Assembly (NCBI GenBank): GCA_049509675.1 | Contig: JBEKZQ010000152.1 | Coordinates: 1 to 13,046, forward strand | From: JBEKZQ01 sp049509675 | GTDB taxonomy: Bacteria; Planctomycetota; Planctomycetia; Pirellulales; Thermoguttaceae | Length of the DNA stretch: 13,046 nucleotides | Direction of reading: 5' to 3' | Shown: positions 5,596 to 13,046 of the stretch, in pieces | Numbering within the stretch: the stretch's first letter is position 1 | How the letters are laid out: each line of letters starts with the position of its first letter | The notes under the pieces: model-generated | What the model saw: the letters and a program-made list of their open reading frames with translations, nothing else | Told to the model about the DNA's origin: nothing | The model's database searches: none | Program-made: the position numbers and the translations under genes

Positions 5596-8500
5596 ACATG
5601 CCACCGCCCAGGACCGCTGGTATCGGTTCTGGGAGGATCACAACTATTTCCATAGCGCGCCGAATCCCCACAAGAAGCCCTATGCGATCGTCATCCCGCC
5701 GCCCAACGTCACCGGCGCGTTGCACCTGGGCCATGCCCTGAACAACACCCTGCAAGACATCCTCATTCGCCAGAAACGCATGCAGGGCTTTGAGACCCTG
5801 TGGATGCCCGGCACCGACCATGCCGGCATCGCCACGCAGGCGGTGGTCGAACGCCGACTGTTGGCGGAAGAAAAGCTTTCCCGCCACGTACTGGGCCGCG
5901 AGGGGCTGGTCCAGCGGATCTGGCAATGGAAGAACGACTACGAAACCCGCATCCTCGGCCAGCTCAAGGAGATGGGTTGTAGCTGCGATTGGCAGCGGAC
6001 CCGCTTTACGCTCGATCCGGTCTGCGCCCGGGCCGTGCGACACACGTTCTTCCGCCTGTTCCGCGAGCGGTTGATTTATCGCGGCAAGCGGCTGGTGAAC
6101 TGGGACACCATGCTGCAGACGGCCGTGAGCGACGACGAGGTTTTTCACGAGACCGTGGCCGGCAGTTTCTGGTACTTCAAGTACCCGGTCATCGAGCCGC
6201 GGCCCGGGGAGCCGAAGTTCGTCACGGTGGCCACCACCCGGCCGGAAACCATGCTGGGCGATACGGCCGTGGCCGTGCATCCCGATCCGGCCTGTGCCCT
6301 GGAGAAGGCGGAAGCCGAGTTGAGCGAGCGCCTGGCGGCCGCGCCGGCCAAGGAGAAAGCCGAGATCCAGGCCCAGCTCGACGACGTCCGCCAGCGCCGC
6401 CAGGCGATGCTCGGCGATCTGATCACCCTGCGCGACATGGCGCACGCCGGCCGCAAAGTGCTCTTGCCCCTCTTGGAGCGAGAGATTCCCCTGGTGGCCG
6501 ACGTCTGGGCCAAGCCGGAACTGGGCACGGGTTGCGTCAAGATCACTCCGGCCCACGACGCGAACGACTATGAGGTCGGCCTGCGGCAAGGCCTGCCTAT
6601 GATCAACGTGCTGAACCTGGACGGCACGCTCAACGAGGCCGCCGGCCCTTATGCGGGCCAAGCGGTCATGGTGGCGCGCAAGAACGTCGCGGCCGATATG
6701 GAACAACAAGGACTGTTGGCCCGTGTGGAGGACCGCCAGATCGATCTGGCCCATAGCGATCGCTCCAAGACGCCGATCGAGCCGCTGCTGACCGACCAGT
6801 GGTTCGTCAAGATGGAGCGGCTGGCCCAGACGGCCATGGACGCCGTCAGCGACGGCCGCGTCAAAATCATTCCCGAGCGCTATACCAAGGGCTATCTCGA
6901 CTGGCTCGGCGAGAAGCGCGATTGGCCCATCAGCCGGCAGCTTTGGTGGGGACACCAGATTCCCATCTGGTATTGCAAGACGGCCGCCGAAACCGACCTG
7001 CAAGAGGCCTTCGCCGGCCGCGACGACGTGGTCTGGCAGCGCGACGAGCAGTTGAGCCAATGGCTGATCTGCGCCCGGGAAGAAGATCTGGCCGAGGACG
7101 CCGTGCCGGGCCATCGCCTCACGCGCGAACAGGACGTGCTGGATACCTGGTTCAGTTCCGCCTTGTGGCCCCATTCCACGCTGGGATGGCCGGAGGAAAC
7201 GCCCGAGCTCGACTACTACTCTCCGACCGACGTGCTCATCACCAGCCGCGACATCATCACGCTCTGGGTGGCCCGGATGGTCATGATGGGATTGTTCAAC
7301 CGCGGGCAGATTCCGTTCCGCGAGGTGTTCATCCATCCCAAAATTCTGGACGCCTACGGCGAAGGGATGTCGAAGAGCAAGGGCAACGGCGTCGACCAGC
7401 TCGACGTGATCGAGAAGTTCGGCGCCGACGCGCTCCGCTTCGGCCTGGCCTTCCTGACGACCGAGACGCAGGACATCCGCATGCCGGTCGAGTTCGAGTG
7501 CCCGCATTGCGGCGCACTGGTGGAGCAGACCAAGGAGAACCGCGTCCGGCCGCGGATCAAGTGCAAGGGCTGCGGCAAGGAGTTTTCCACGCAATGGGCC
7601 GAGAAGCCGGCCGATAAGGACCTGCCCCGCGGGGCCGTGGTCAGCGACCGCTTCGAACTGGCGCGGAACTTCTGCAACAAGCTGTGGAACGCCGCGCGGT
7701 TCTCGCTGATGAACCTGGAGGGCTACCAGAGCGGCCCGGTGGCCGACGCCGAGTTGCTGCTGGAGGACCGCTGGATCCTGAGCCGGCTGGCGACGGTCAC
7801 CGGCGAGGTGACCGCAGCGCTGGCCGAATACCGCTATGCCGACGCGGCCCGGGCGCTGTACGGCTTCGCCTGGGACGAGTTTTGCAGTTTCTATGTGGAG
7901 ATGGTCAAGGCCCGGCTGGGCGACGCGCAATTGCGGGCGACGGCGCAGCGCGTCCTGGCCCACACGCTCGACACGCTGCTGCGGCTGCTGCACCCGATGG
8001 TGCCCTTCGTCACGGAGGAGGTTTGGCAATTGCTGGCCGCGGTCGCCCCGCAACGTGGCATCGACAGCATTGCCCCGGCAGCCCCGAGCATCATGATCGC
8101 GCCTTGGCCGCAGGTCGATGCGGGCCGCCGCGATGCCGAGATCGAGGCCCGCTTCGCGCGGTTCCAGGAAGTGTTGCGGGCGGTGCGCGACATCCGCGGC
8201 CGGCAAAACGTGCCGCCGCGAAAGCAGATCGACTTCGCCGTGCGTTGCGATGCGGCGACGGCCGAGCTGTTGCGACCTATGCAGGCATATTTCCTCTCCA
8301 TGGCCGCCGCGCGGCCGACCGCCTGGGGTCCGCAGGCGGCGGCCCCGGCCTGGAGCGCCGACGTGGCCTTGTCCGGCATGGAAGTCTTCGTCGACCTGGC
8401 CGACCTGATCGACATCCCCGCCGAGATCCAGCGCAAACGCCAGGAGGTGGCCAAGCTCGACGGCCTGATCGTGGCCAAGCGGAAGAAGCTGGAGAATCAG

Positions 8501-8620
8501 AACTTCCTGGCCCGGGCCCCGGCCGCCGTGGTCGAGAGTGAGCGCAGCAGTCTCAAAGAGTTGGTAGACCAGCAGACGGCCGCCGCCGCGATGCTTCAGC
8601 GGCTGGTTGCAAAAGCATGA
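5573..8620 (+). CDS. valS: Valyl-tRNA synthetase, with inserted zinc ribbon
   Basis: A class I aminoacyl-tRNA synthetase that attaches valine to tRNA-Val and edits mischarged threonine. From the ATG at 5573 it has 1015 residues, longer than typical bacterial forms of about 870-950. The HIGH motif is HLGH at 51-54 within PPPNVTGALHLGH, and the KMSKS loop is GMSKSKGN at about 598-605. The editing domain includes TTRPETMLGDTAVAVHP and GTGCVKITPAHDANDYEVG, but between these lies an extra charged, helical stretch at about residues 240-292. After KMSKS there is a Cys4 ribbon (C643, C646, C664, C667). The anticodon-binding region contains FCNKLWNAARF and the C-terminus is the expected coiled-coil arm. 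AAGG at 5563-5566 and GAGG just before support 5573 as the start; ATG 5567 is possible. The gene begins inside cimA, suggesting translational coupling. Confidence 0.95.
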   Translation: MDLPKQYEHATAQDRWYRFWEDHNYFHSAPNPHKKPYAIVIPPPNVTGALHLGHALNNTLQDILIRQKRMQGFETLWMPGTDHAGIATQAVVERRLLAEEKLSRHVLGREGLVQRIWQWKNDYETRILGQLKEMGCSCDWQRTRFTLDPVCARAVRHTFFRLFRERLIYRGKRLVNWDTMLQTAVSDDEVFHETVAGSFWYFKYPVIEPRPGEPKFVTVATTRPETMLGDTAVAVHPDPACALEKAEAELSERLAAAPAKEKAEIQAQLDDVRQRRQAMLGDLITLRDMAHAGRKVLLPLLEREIPLVADVWAKPELGTGCVKITPAHDANDYEVGLRQGLPMINVLNLDGTLNEAAGPYAGQAVMVARKNVAADMEQQGLLARVEDRQIDLAHSDRSKTPIEPLLTDQWFVKMERLAQTAMDAVSDGRVKIIPERYTKGYLDWLGEKRDWPISRQLWWGHQIPIWYCKTAAETDLQEAFAGRDDVVWQRDEQLSQWLICAREEDLAEDAVPGHRLTREQDVLDTWFSSALWPHSTLGWPEETPELDYYSPTDVLITSRDIITLWVARMVMMGLFNRGQIPFREVFIHPKILDAYGEGMSKSKGNGVDQLDVIEKFGADALRFGLAFLTTETQDIRMPVEFECPHCGALVEQTKENRVRPRIKCKGCGKEFSTQWAEKPADKDLPRGAVVSDRFELARNFCNKLWNAARFSLMNLEGYQSGPVADAELLLEDRWILSRLATVTGEVTAALAEYRYADAARALYGFAWDEFCSFYVEMVKARLGDAQLRATAQRVLAHTLDTLLRLLHPMVPFVTEEVWQLLAAVAPQRGIDSIAPAAPSIMIAPWPQVDAGRRDAEIEARFARFQEVLRAVRDIRGRQNVPPRKQIDFAVRCDAATAELLRPMQAYFLSMAAARPTAWGPQAAAPAWSADVALSGMEVFVDLADLIDIPAEIQRKRQEVAKLDGLIVAKRKKLENQNFLARAPAAVVESERSSLKELVDQQTAAAAMLQRLVAKA

Positions 8621-8631
8621 ACCGCGCGTAT

Positions 8632-8684
8632 TGGATTTTGTGGGGACCGAGCCGCCGGGACCTGCTCGCCACAGCCAGAATCCA
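8632..8684. repeat. Imperfect inverted repeat after valS
   Basis: TGGATTTTGTGG at 8632-8643 faces CCACAGCCAGAATCCA at 8669-8684. The arms pair with one mismatch and a few unpaired bases across a loop of about 25. It lies just after the valS stop and could act as a weak terminator or RNA-stabilising structure, or mark the edge of the accessory segment. No T-run follows. Confidence 0.25.
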
Positions 8685-8729
8685 GAATAAGGACTGGACG
8701 CGACAAACGAGGGTCGCTAGCATGGGGCA

Positions 8730-9743
8730 ATGGACAATCGCGTACAGATTCATGGCTGTGACGCCTTGACCGCCCTCAAGGGAGTGGAGACTGCTTCTGT
8801 CCAGGCATGCATCACTTCCCCGCCTTTCTACCTTCTGCGGCGGTACGGAACCTCCACGACTTGGCCAGATGGGTGGAAAGGCGAATTGGGCCACGAGCCG
8901 CACCCCAATGGGTTCGTTGCTCACCTGCTGGACGTGTTCGACGAGGTTTAGCGTGTGCTCAAGAATGACGGCGTGTTGTGGGTCAACCTCGCCGACACTT
9001 ACAACAACAAGCAGGGCAAGAAGGGCACCACCAACGCCCCGGACGGGAGCAACGGCAAATACGGCAAGGGCGGGCGTCGATACGCTGAAGACTTGCGGAA
9101 ACAGCCCGAGTTCTTCAAGCATTATGTGCCCGGCATCGCCCACAAGTCGGAGATGGGTGTCCCGCTCAGGTTCCACCTTGCCATGACGGACTCCGACTTC
9201 CGCCGCTTCATCGGCGCGAGGGACGGGCCTCAATGGATTTGTCGGCGCACCGTCATTTGGGCCAAGTCCCTGGTCAACGTCCAAACGCAGGCGGCGGAAG
9301 GCAATGCGATGCCGGAGCCGACGCGCGACCGAACGTCCCGCAACTACGAGTTTCTATTCCTGTTCTGTAAACAGCCGAAATACTTCTTTGACAGGACCGC
9401 CATCGACGTGCCGGCACGGTCCAGCAGCAAGCCTGGCGAGATGGCCAACGCCGGGTCCGTGTGGGAGTCCGAAGACCCCTCAATATCGAACGGGGTGATT
9501 CGCCTGAACGCCGAGGCGTCACCTTACCGCCACGTCGCCATGTGGCCGCGGGAACTGGTCAGGCAGATGTTGCTGCCGGCGACCCGCGAGGGGGATTCTG
9601 TCCTTGATCCGTTCGCAGGGAGCGGGACCACGGGCGAGGTCGCATTGAACTTTGGCCGGAAAGCGATCCTGATTGAGTCCTCTCAAAACTGCAAGGAAAC
9701 CTTGCAACACCGAATAGGCCGAGTCAAACAAAGATTGTTCTGA
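8730..9743 (+). pseudogene. Beta-class DNA methyltransferase interrupted by an in-frame TAG
   Basis: Encodes a SAM-dependent amino-methyltransferase of the type that modifies N4-cytosine or N6-adenine in DNA. The catalytic motif TSPPF is at residues 29-33 and the SAM-binding motif DPFAGSGTT at 293-301, the IV-then-I order of the beta class. SPPF favours N4-cytosine, as in PvuII-type enzymes, but TSPP also occurs in predicted adenine enzymes. Codon 74 (8949-8951) is TAG, in the middle of the conserved segment FDEV-stop-RVLKNDGVLWVNLADTY, and the reading frame is unchanged on both sides. Everything else looks intact, including the NAMPEPTRDR segment and a normal C-terminus. The first half (73 aa) carries motif IV; the second (262 aa from GTG 8955) carries motif I. 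Either a recent nonsense mutation, a sequencing error, or a split gene. It is convergent with the restriction-modification gene and less GC-rich than valS. Confidence 0.85.
8943..8957 (+). promoter_or_regulatory. Possible reinitiation site right after the methyltransferase TAG
   Basis: GAGG at 8943-8946 is followed eight bases later by GTG at 8955-8957, which lies in the original frame one codon beyond the TAG at 8949-8951. This spacing would let a terminating ribosome restart and make the C-terminal half. The GAGG may be fortuitous, because it also encodes part of the conserved Glu-Val pair. Confidence 0.3.
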
Positions 9744-9912
9744 GATTGTTCTGACGAAGACCATATTGCCACGGAGGGCAACTCATGGCGAAAGCATCGC
9801 CGTTTGGACAGGCATCACGGATGAGGGCCGCACGCGCAATCACCAGCCAGTGCCCCAGATCACTGACCAGCGTTTGCTCGTCCAGGCGGTTGCCGTCAGT
9901 TGCAAGCAGCAC
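9724..9912 (-). CDS. Small frame abutting the restriction-modification gene, 62 aa
   Basis: On the minus strand the TGA of the large gene (9915-9913) is followed at once by GTG CTG CTT, which opens a 62-codon frame. This arrangement would allow termination-restart coupling. The first 43 residues have an ordinary soluble-protein composition with a hydrophobic helix-like stretch (LGHWLVIARAALIRDA). The tail, after AMSCPPW, reads through the space between the convergent genes and overlaps the last 20 bases of the methyltransferase. I recognise no family. It could be a coupled small protein, the truncated start of a lost downstream gene, or chance. Confidence 0.25.
   Translation of the reverse strand: MLLATDGNRLDEQTLVSDLGHWLVIARAALIRDACPNGDAFAMSCPPWQYGLRQNNLRTIFV
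9733..9754. repeat. 11-bp tandem duplication spanning the methyltransferase stop codon
   Basis: GATTGTTCTGA occurs at 9733-9743 and again immediately at 9744-9754. The first copy contains the stop TGA of the methyltransferase frame. This looks like replication slippage or the trace of a short insertion, and it does not alter the protein end. Confidence 0.7.
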
Positions 9913-12900
9913 TCAGCCCCCAATGACAATCGCGATCTCTTTTTCCGTCAACCCGTACAGGCGATATACGATAAGGTCGATCAGGTCGTCCGTGTTGGCG
10001 ATTTTCGCCTCGAGCGGCTCCAGTTTCCCCATGCTCGTTGCGTACTCTCGCGCGATGGACTCCTGCGCTGTGCGCGAACCGGGGTCAATGGAGAGCCTCC
10101 GGTGGTTCTGAGAGAGCACATGCAGGACCGTCTCGATGGAATGCTCATAGTAGGTGAAAAGCTTTGTCCTGTTACTCAGTGTCGCAACGTCCGCACCGAC
10201 TTTCCGCTGCAACCAGGTGATAAAGCCGTCGGCCTCCCTCCTCTTAAGCCTGTTCAATTGGACCATTCGCTCTGCCAGCAGTGCCAAGAGGTCGTGGATA
10301 ACGTCGCAGCGCTCCGGGGTCGCGTTAAGTTGCTCCTCGACGTGGTCTAGCACAGCCTCCGGATTCCCGCTTGAGAGATATGCGTCAACTGCCTTCTCCC
10401 CGTACTTTATCGCTCGCGCTCGCTTCGCGTCAGGCGTTGAGAATTCTACATGGCGTAGGGGCAGGTACTTAAGGTACTCTCGGTACTCGATGTAGCCCCC
10501 GCGTATTGCGATGGCCTCAAAGAGGAGCTTGTAGTACCAGTCAAGATACTTTGAGTTCAAAAGGGCGCTTACGTAGTGCAGTGAGTAGTCCATCCCCTCC
10601 TTGGGAACCAGGCCGTAAATCGTGTTCAGCGGGTAGTAGTACCCACCATCATTTCCAAAGTCCGGCACCGCTGTGAGCGCCGGCGCAATTCGCTTAATGA
10701 GAATTTTCTGGTTTTCGAGGACTTCCACTGATTTTGGATTGTAGAGCTCACCCGGCAAGTAATGGAGCCAGGAACCCTCCCAGGCGATCGAATAGCGTGA
10801 CAGGTTCTCGCCATCTAACATCCGCCTGCACTCGGCCCTTAGTGCGGGAGGTGACGAGTGGTACTGAGCCTCATCCAGCACGAGTCGCTGCCGCTTCGCT
10901 GCGCTCCCAATCCGTATGCACTGCTCAATTTCAAACGCGACGCCAAGGGCGGACGAAACCTTATCCACGCGCTTTATCGAAGCCCACAGGTCATCCGATA
11001 ACCGAAGACAGAACACGTGCTCAGGCGTCTCTCGGAACCGCGTTTGCGGTATTTCAAGCGTGCGCACGACCTCCGGGTCGCGCCGAGTAATGGCCTCGGG
11101 TTCATCCGGCGGGACTTGAACGACGACCAGCTTGTGGCCGGATGCGGGGAGGGATTTCGTAAGAATCGGGAGGCACGGGTACGTTGTCGGATCAGGAAAC
11201 ACGCGGCACTGCGACACGTCAACGATGGACGCAATCTGAGTTCGCTCCAGCAGGATTTCCCTTAGAGGTCTGCCATTCGCGTATATCGCGAACTTGATCG
11301 GTTGGATGAAACCAAACTTCCCTCCCGATTTCAAAAGCGACAGGGCGCGTTCAGTGAATGTTATGTATAGATCAAACCGCCCACTCGCGGTCTCGAATCG
11401 CGACAGCAGGTAGTCTCGCAACTCAGCCTCGATCTTCGTGACGTTCACATAAGGCGGATTGCCGAGAGTAGCGTCAAATCCCCTCTCTTCTTCAGATTTG
11501 AAACCACGTGCATCGAAAAACGCCTCCGGAAACTCCAGTTCCCAATGGAAGAATCGGTTGCGATTGCGGCACGCGGTTTCTTGCGACTGTCTGAACCATT
11601 CCTGCTCGCACAGTCTCTGCCAGCTCCCGTCCGCGCCCCGCAGCGCACCGACCGCTTCCTCATACTGTTCAGCGCTGACGCGAACGCCAAAGAGTGGCGC
11701 CAACCAACAGTTGGCAACGGCGCGGAACTTGTCGCGGTCCGCGTCCATTACTCGATACCACTCGTCCTTACTGCGCTGCGACTGAACGTCTCCGCCCGGC
11801 AAGTCCCCGATTTTGCGGAACGTGTCCAAGAACGACTGAATATGCGCGAGTTTGAAGATCTCAGTAAAGGCAAATCGGGGTTGCGAGCTGTTGCGGTTGT
11901 TCTGGCGGCCTGCGGCGTTCAAGCGAGGTGGCTCCTTCATTAGGTCGTCCTGAATGGTCGCACCGACCAGGCTGTTTCCATACCGAAGGTGATGATCCAA
12001 GAACGACAGAGCCTTGTCCTTCGAAACGGTATGCAGCCACAGGGAAAGCTTGGCCAACTCGACCGCTAGCAGGTTGAGATCGACGCCGTACAGGCAGCGT
12101 TCGACGACGCGTCGCTTGTAGTACGCCTGCGCGTTGTCGCCGGCGGCTTGAGGCGCTTGAAGGTTCGGATCGGTTGCCATAGCCATACTGAGGAAGTCTG
12201 CAGCGCCGACGAGGAAATGCCCGCTTCCCATCGCGGGGTCCAACACGCGGAGCGACAAGTAGGGCTCCAAGAGCCGCTGCTTCTGTTCATCGATTTGCCG
12301 ATCAAGGTCGGCGATGTCGCGTGCAACGCCCGCCGCCTGTCCCTGTTTTCCCTTTCGCTCGAACTGTCGGCGTTTTCGCCCTAGGTATGCGATCTGTTTT
12401 TCGACGCTGGGACACAGCCGGGCTACCTGCGCAGAGGCACCCTCCGTCAGCGGACCGACCGTGTTCTCGACGATGTAGTCAACAATGTACTTGGGCGTGT
12501 AGTAGCTCCCCGTCGACCTGCGCTCTCCGCGGTCGGTGACCAAGTAGACCTCGCCCTGTTCCAGCGTGCGGGGTGATTGGCCACGCACGGGTCGCGGGTT
12601 CGGCACCTGTTTGGCAGGCTTGAATACTGGCTTGCCGTCCTCCAGTTGTTCCACCAGCGTTTCCGACGCGACGTGTGGCTGAAGTTCAAGCAGCCCCTCG
12701 TATATGCTCCCCAGGTGCTGAACTTCAAGTGTCGCATAGTCCACGTCGCTCAGTCCCGGCTCGTCCCATCGCTCGCGTTTGTAGGCCAACCGATCGATGG
12801 CCTCGGCCAGGAACCGGTCGCCGATTTCCCATCGCCTTTCGCTCGGTTGAGGAGTATGTGCCAAGTGGGGATATCGCTCGGGCTTGAACAACCCGCCGTT

Positions 12901-13046
12901 ATAGGTGGGGATTCCGACGTCGCCTCCCGGATCGTCGATCAACTGGAATAGGTTCGTCAGACCGCCCCAAACGGTCCGTCCCGCGGCGAGATACGTCTTC
13001 CCCTGCCGCAGGTGCTGGTTGATCTCGCGATGCAATCGGTACAGGC
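9913..13046 (-). CDS. Eco57I/type IIG-like restriction-modification protein, N-terminus missing
   Basis: A large DNA N6-adenine methyltransferase of the kind that often combines modification, target recognition and cleavage in one chain. The frame is open to the right edge with no stop, giving 1043 residues; the true start lies outside. In fragment numbering, the region before the methyltransferase domain contains VGIPTYNGGLF and LGSIYEGLLEL, both typical of this family. Then come STGSYYTPKYIVDYIVENT, a basic coiled-coil-like stretch, motif I DPAMGSGHFL from residue 269, YGVDLNLLAVELAKLSLWLHT, and motif IV NPPY at 529-532. This gamma order (I before IV) fits N6-adenine. The later part resembles a TaqI-like specificity domain (YYPLNTIYGL, LNSKYLDWYY) and ends with DDLIDLIVYRLYGLTEKEI, a usual family tail. 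A nuclease domain would be expected in the missing N-terminus, so cleavage activity cannot be judged. It is convergent with the broken methyltransferase and has lower GC than valS. Confidence 0.9.
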   Translation of the reverse strand, partial: LYRLHREINQHLRQGKTYLAAGRTVWGGLTNLFQLIDDPGGDVGIPTYNGGLFKPERYPHLAHTPQPSERRWEIGDRFLAEAIDRLAYKRERWDEPGLSDVDYATLEVQHLGSIYEGLLELQPHVASETLVEQLEDGKPVFKPAKQVPNPRPVRGQSPRTLEQGEVYLVTDRGERRSTGSYYTPKYIVDYIVENTVGPLTEGASAQVARLCPSVEKQIAYLGRKRRQFERKGKQGQAAGVARDIADLDRQIDEQKQRLLEPYLSLRVLDPAMGSGHFLVGAADFLSMAMATDPNLQAPQAAGDNAQAYYKRRVVERCLYGVDLNLLAVELAKLSLWLHTVSKDKALSFLDHHLRYGNSLVGATIQDDLMKEPPRLNAAGRQNNRNSSQPRFAFTEIFKLAHIQSFLDTFRKIGDLPGGDVQSQRSKDEWYRVMDADRDKFRAVANCWLAPLFGVRVSAEQYEEAVGALRGADGSWQRLCEQEWFRQSQETACRNRNRFFHWELEFPEAFFDARGFKSEEERGFDATLGNPPYVNVTKIEAELRDYLLSRFETASGRFDLYITFTERALSLLKSGGKFGFIQPIKFAIYANGRPLREILLERTQIASIVDVSQCRVFPDPTTYPCLPILTKSLPASGHKLVVVQVPPDEPEAITRRDPEVVRTLEIPQTRFRETPEHVFCLRLSDDLWASIKRVDKVSSALGVAFEIEQCIRIGSAAKRQRLVLDEAQYHSSPPALRAECRRMLDGENLSRYSIAWEGSWLHYLPGELYNPKSVEVLENQKILIKRIAPALTAVPDFGNDGGYYYPLNTIYGLVPKEGMDYSLHYVSALLNSKYLDWYYKLLFEAIAIRGGYIEYREYLKYLPLRHVEFSTPDAKRARAIKYGEKAVDAYLSSGNPEAVLDHVEEQLNATPERCDVIHDLLALLAERMVQLNRLKRREADGFITWLQRKVGADVATLSNRTKLFTYYEHSIETVLHVLSQNHRRLSIDPGSRTAQESIAREYATSMGKLEPLEAKIANTDDLIDLIVYRLYGLTEKEIAIVIGG

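Noticed and set aside
5579..8206. 875-codon open frame on the minus strand
   Set aside because: It lies entirely antisense to valS, whose motifs are unambiguous; the translation shows no recognisable domain.
8949..8951. TAG read as pyrrolysine or another recoded residue
   Set aside because: No downstream recoding structure or pyrrolysine genes are visible, and the site is a variable position in the family; nonsense mutation or restart is simpler.
8553..9284. 243-codon minus-strand frame opposite the end of valS and start of the methyltransferase
   Set aside because: Antisense to two recognised genes, with no domain signature.
9785..10111. 108-codon plus-strand frame with GGAGGG six bases before its ATG
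   Set aside because: Despite the good ribosome-site look, most of it is antisense to the conserved C-terminus of the restriction-modification protein, and its Ser/Arg-rich translation looks like chance.

Overview
The window is a GC-rich bacterial chromosome segment. Several traits suggest a planctomycete, probably Pirellulales-like: high GC in the left two thirds, a SEC-C-like/TPR protein of a kind I associate with that phylum, an enlarged valyl-tRNA synthetase, and an intergenic hairpin repeat of the GCAAGCGAGG type. This assignment is inference from memory, not a database result.

Layout. Bases 1-885 (minus) hold most of a ROK-family sugar kinase whose 3' end runs off the left edge. Bases 886-1476 are a divergent intergenic region. 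It contains an 11-bp-arm inverted repeat, a possible 39-residue membrane peptide on the minus strand, a short GC palindrome, and a cluster of TGYAC half-sites around a -10-like box. Bases 1477-8620 (plus) look like one transcription unit of four genes. These are a 90-aa helix-turn-helix protein with a Cys4 zinc ribbon, a 707-aa SEC-C-like/TPR protein, citramalate synthase (cimA) and valyl-tRNA synthetase (valS). cimA and valS overlap by 23 bases. cimA opens the threonine-independent route to isoleucine, and ValRS charges tRNA with the related branched-chain amino acid valine, so the pair joins branched-chain amino acid supply and use.

From about 8700 onward base composition looks less GC-rich and the content is accessory: DNA modification and restriction genes. 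A beta-class DNA methyltransferase (8730-9743, plus) is interrupted after codon 73 by an in-frame TAG, with its two halves in the same frame. A GTG with a GAGG sequence lies immediately downstream, so it is either a nonsense pseudogene or a gene split by termination and reinitiation. Facing it on the minus strand is a large Eco57I/type IIG-like restriction-modification protein (9913-13046) whose N-terminus lies beyond the right edge. A 62-codon frame abuts its stop codon.

No tRNA, rRNA, CRISPR array, transposase or convincing rho-independent terminator was seen. I did not find a clearly new multi-gene system. The points most worth a second look are the TAG-split methyltransferase, the operator-like array before the HTH/zinc-ribbon gene, the degenerate SEC-C motif with a duplicated WTP tail, and the zinc ribbon inside ValRS.
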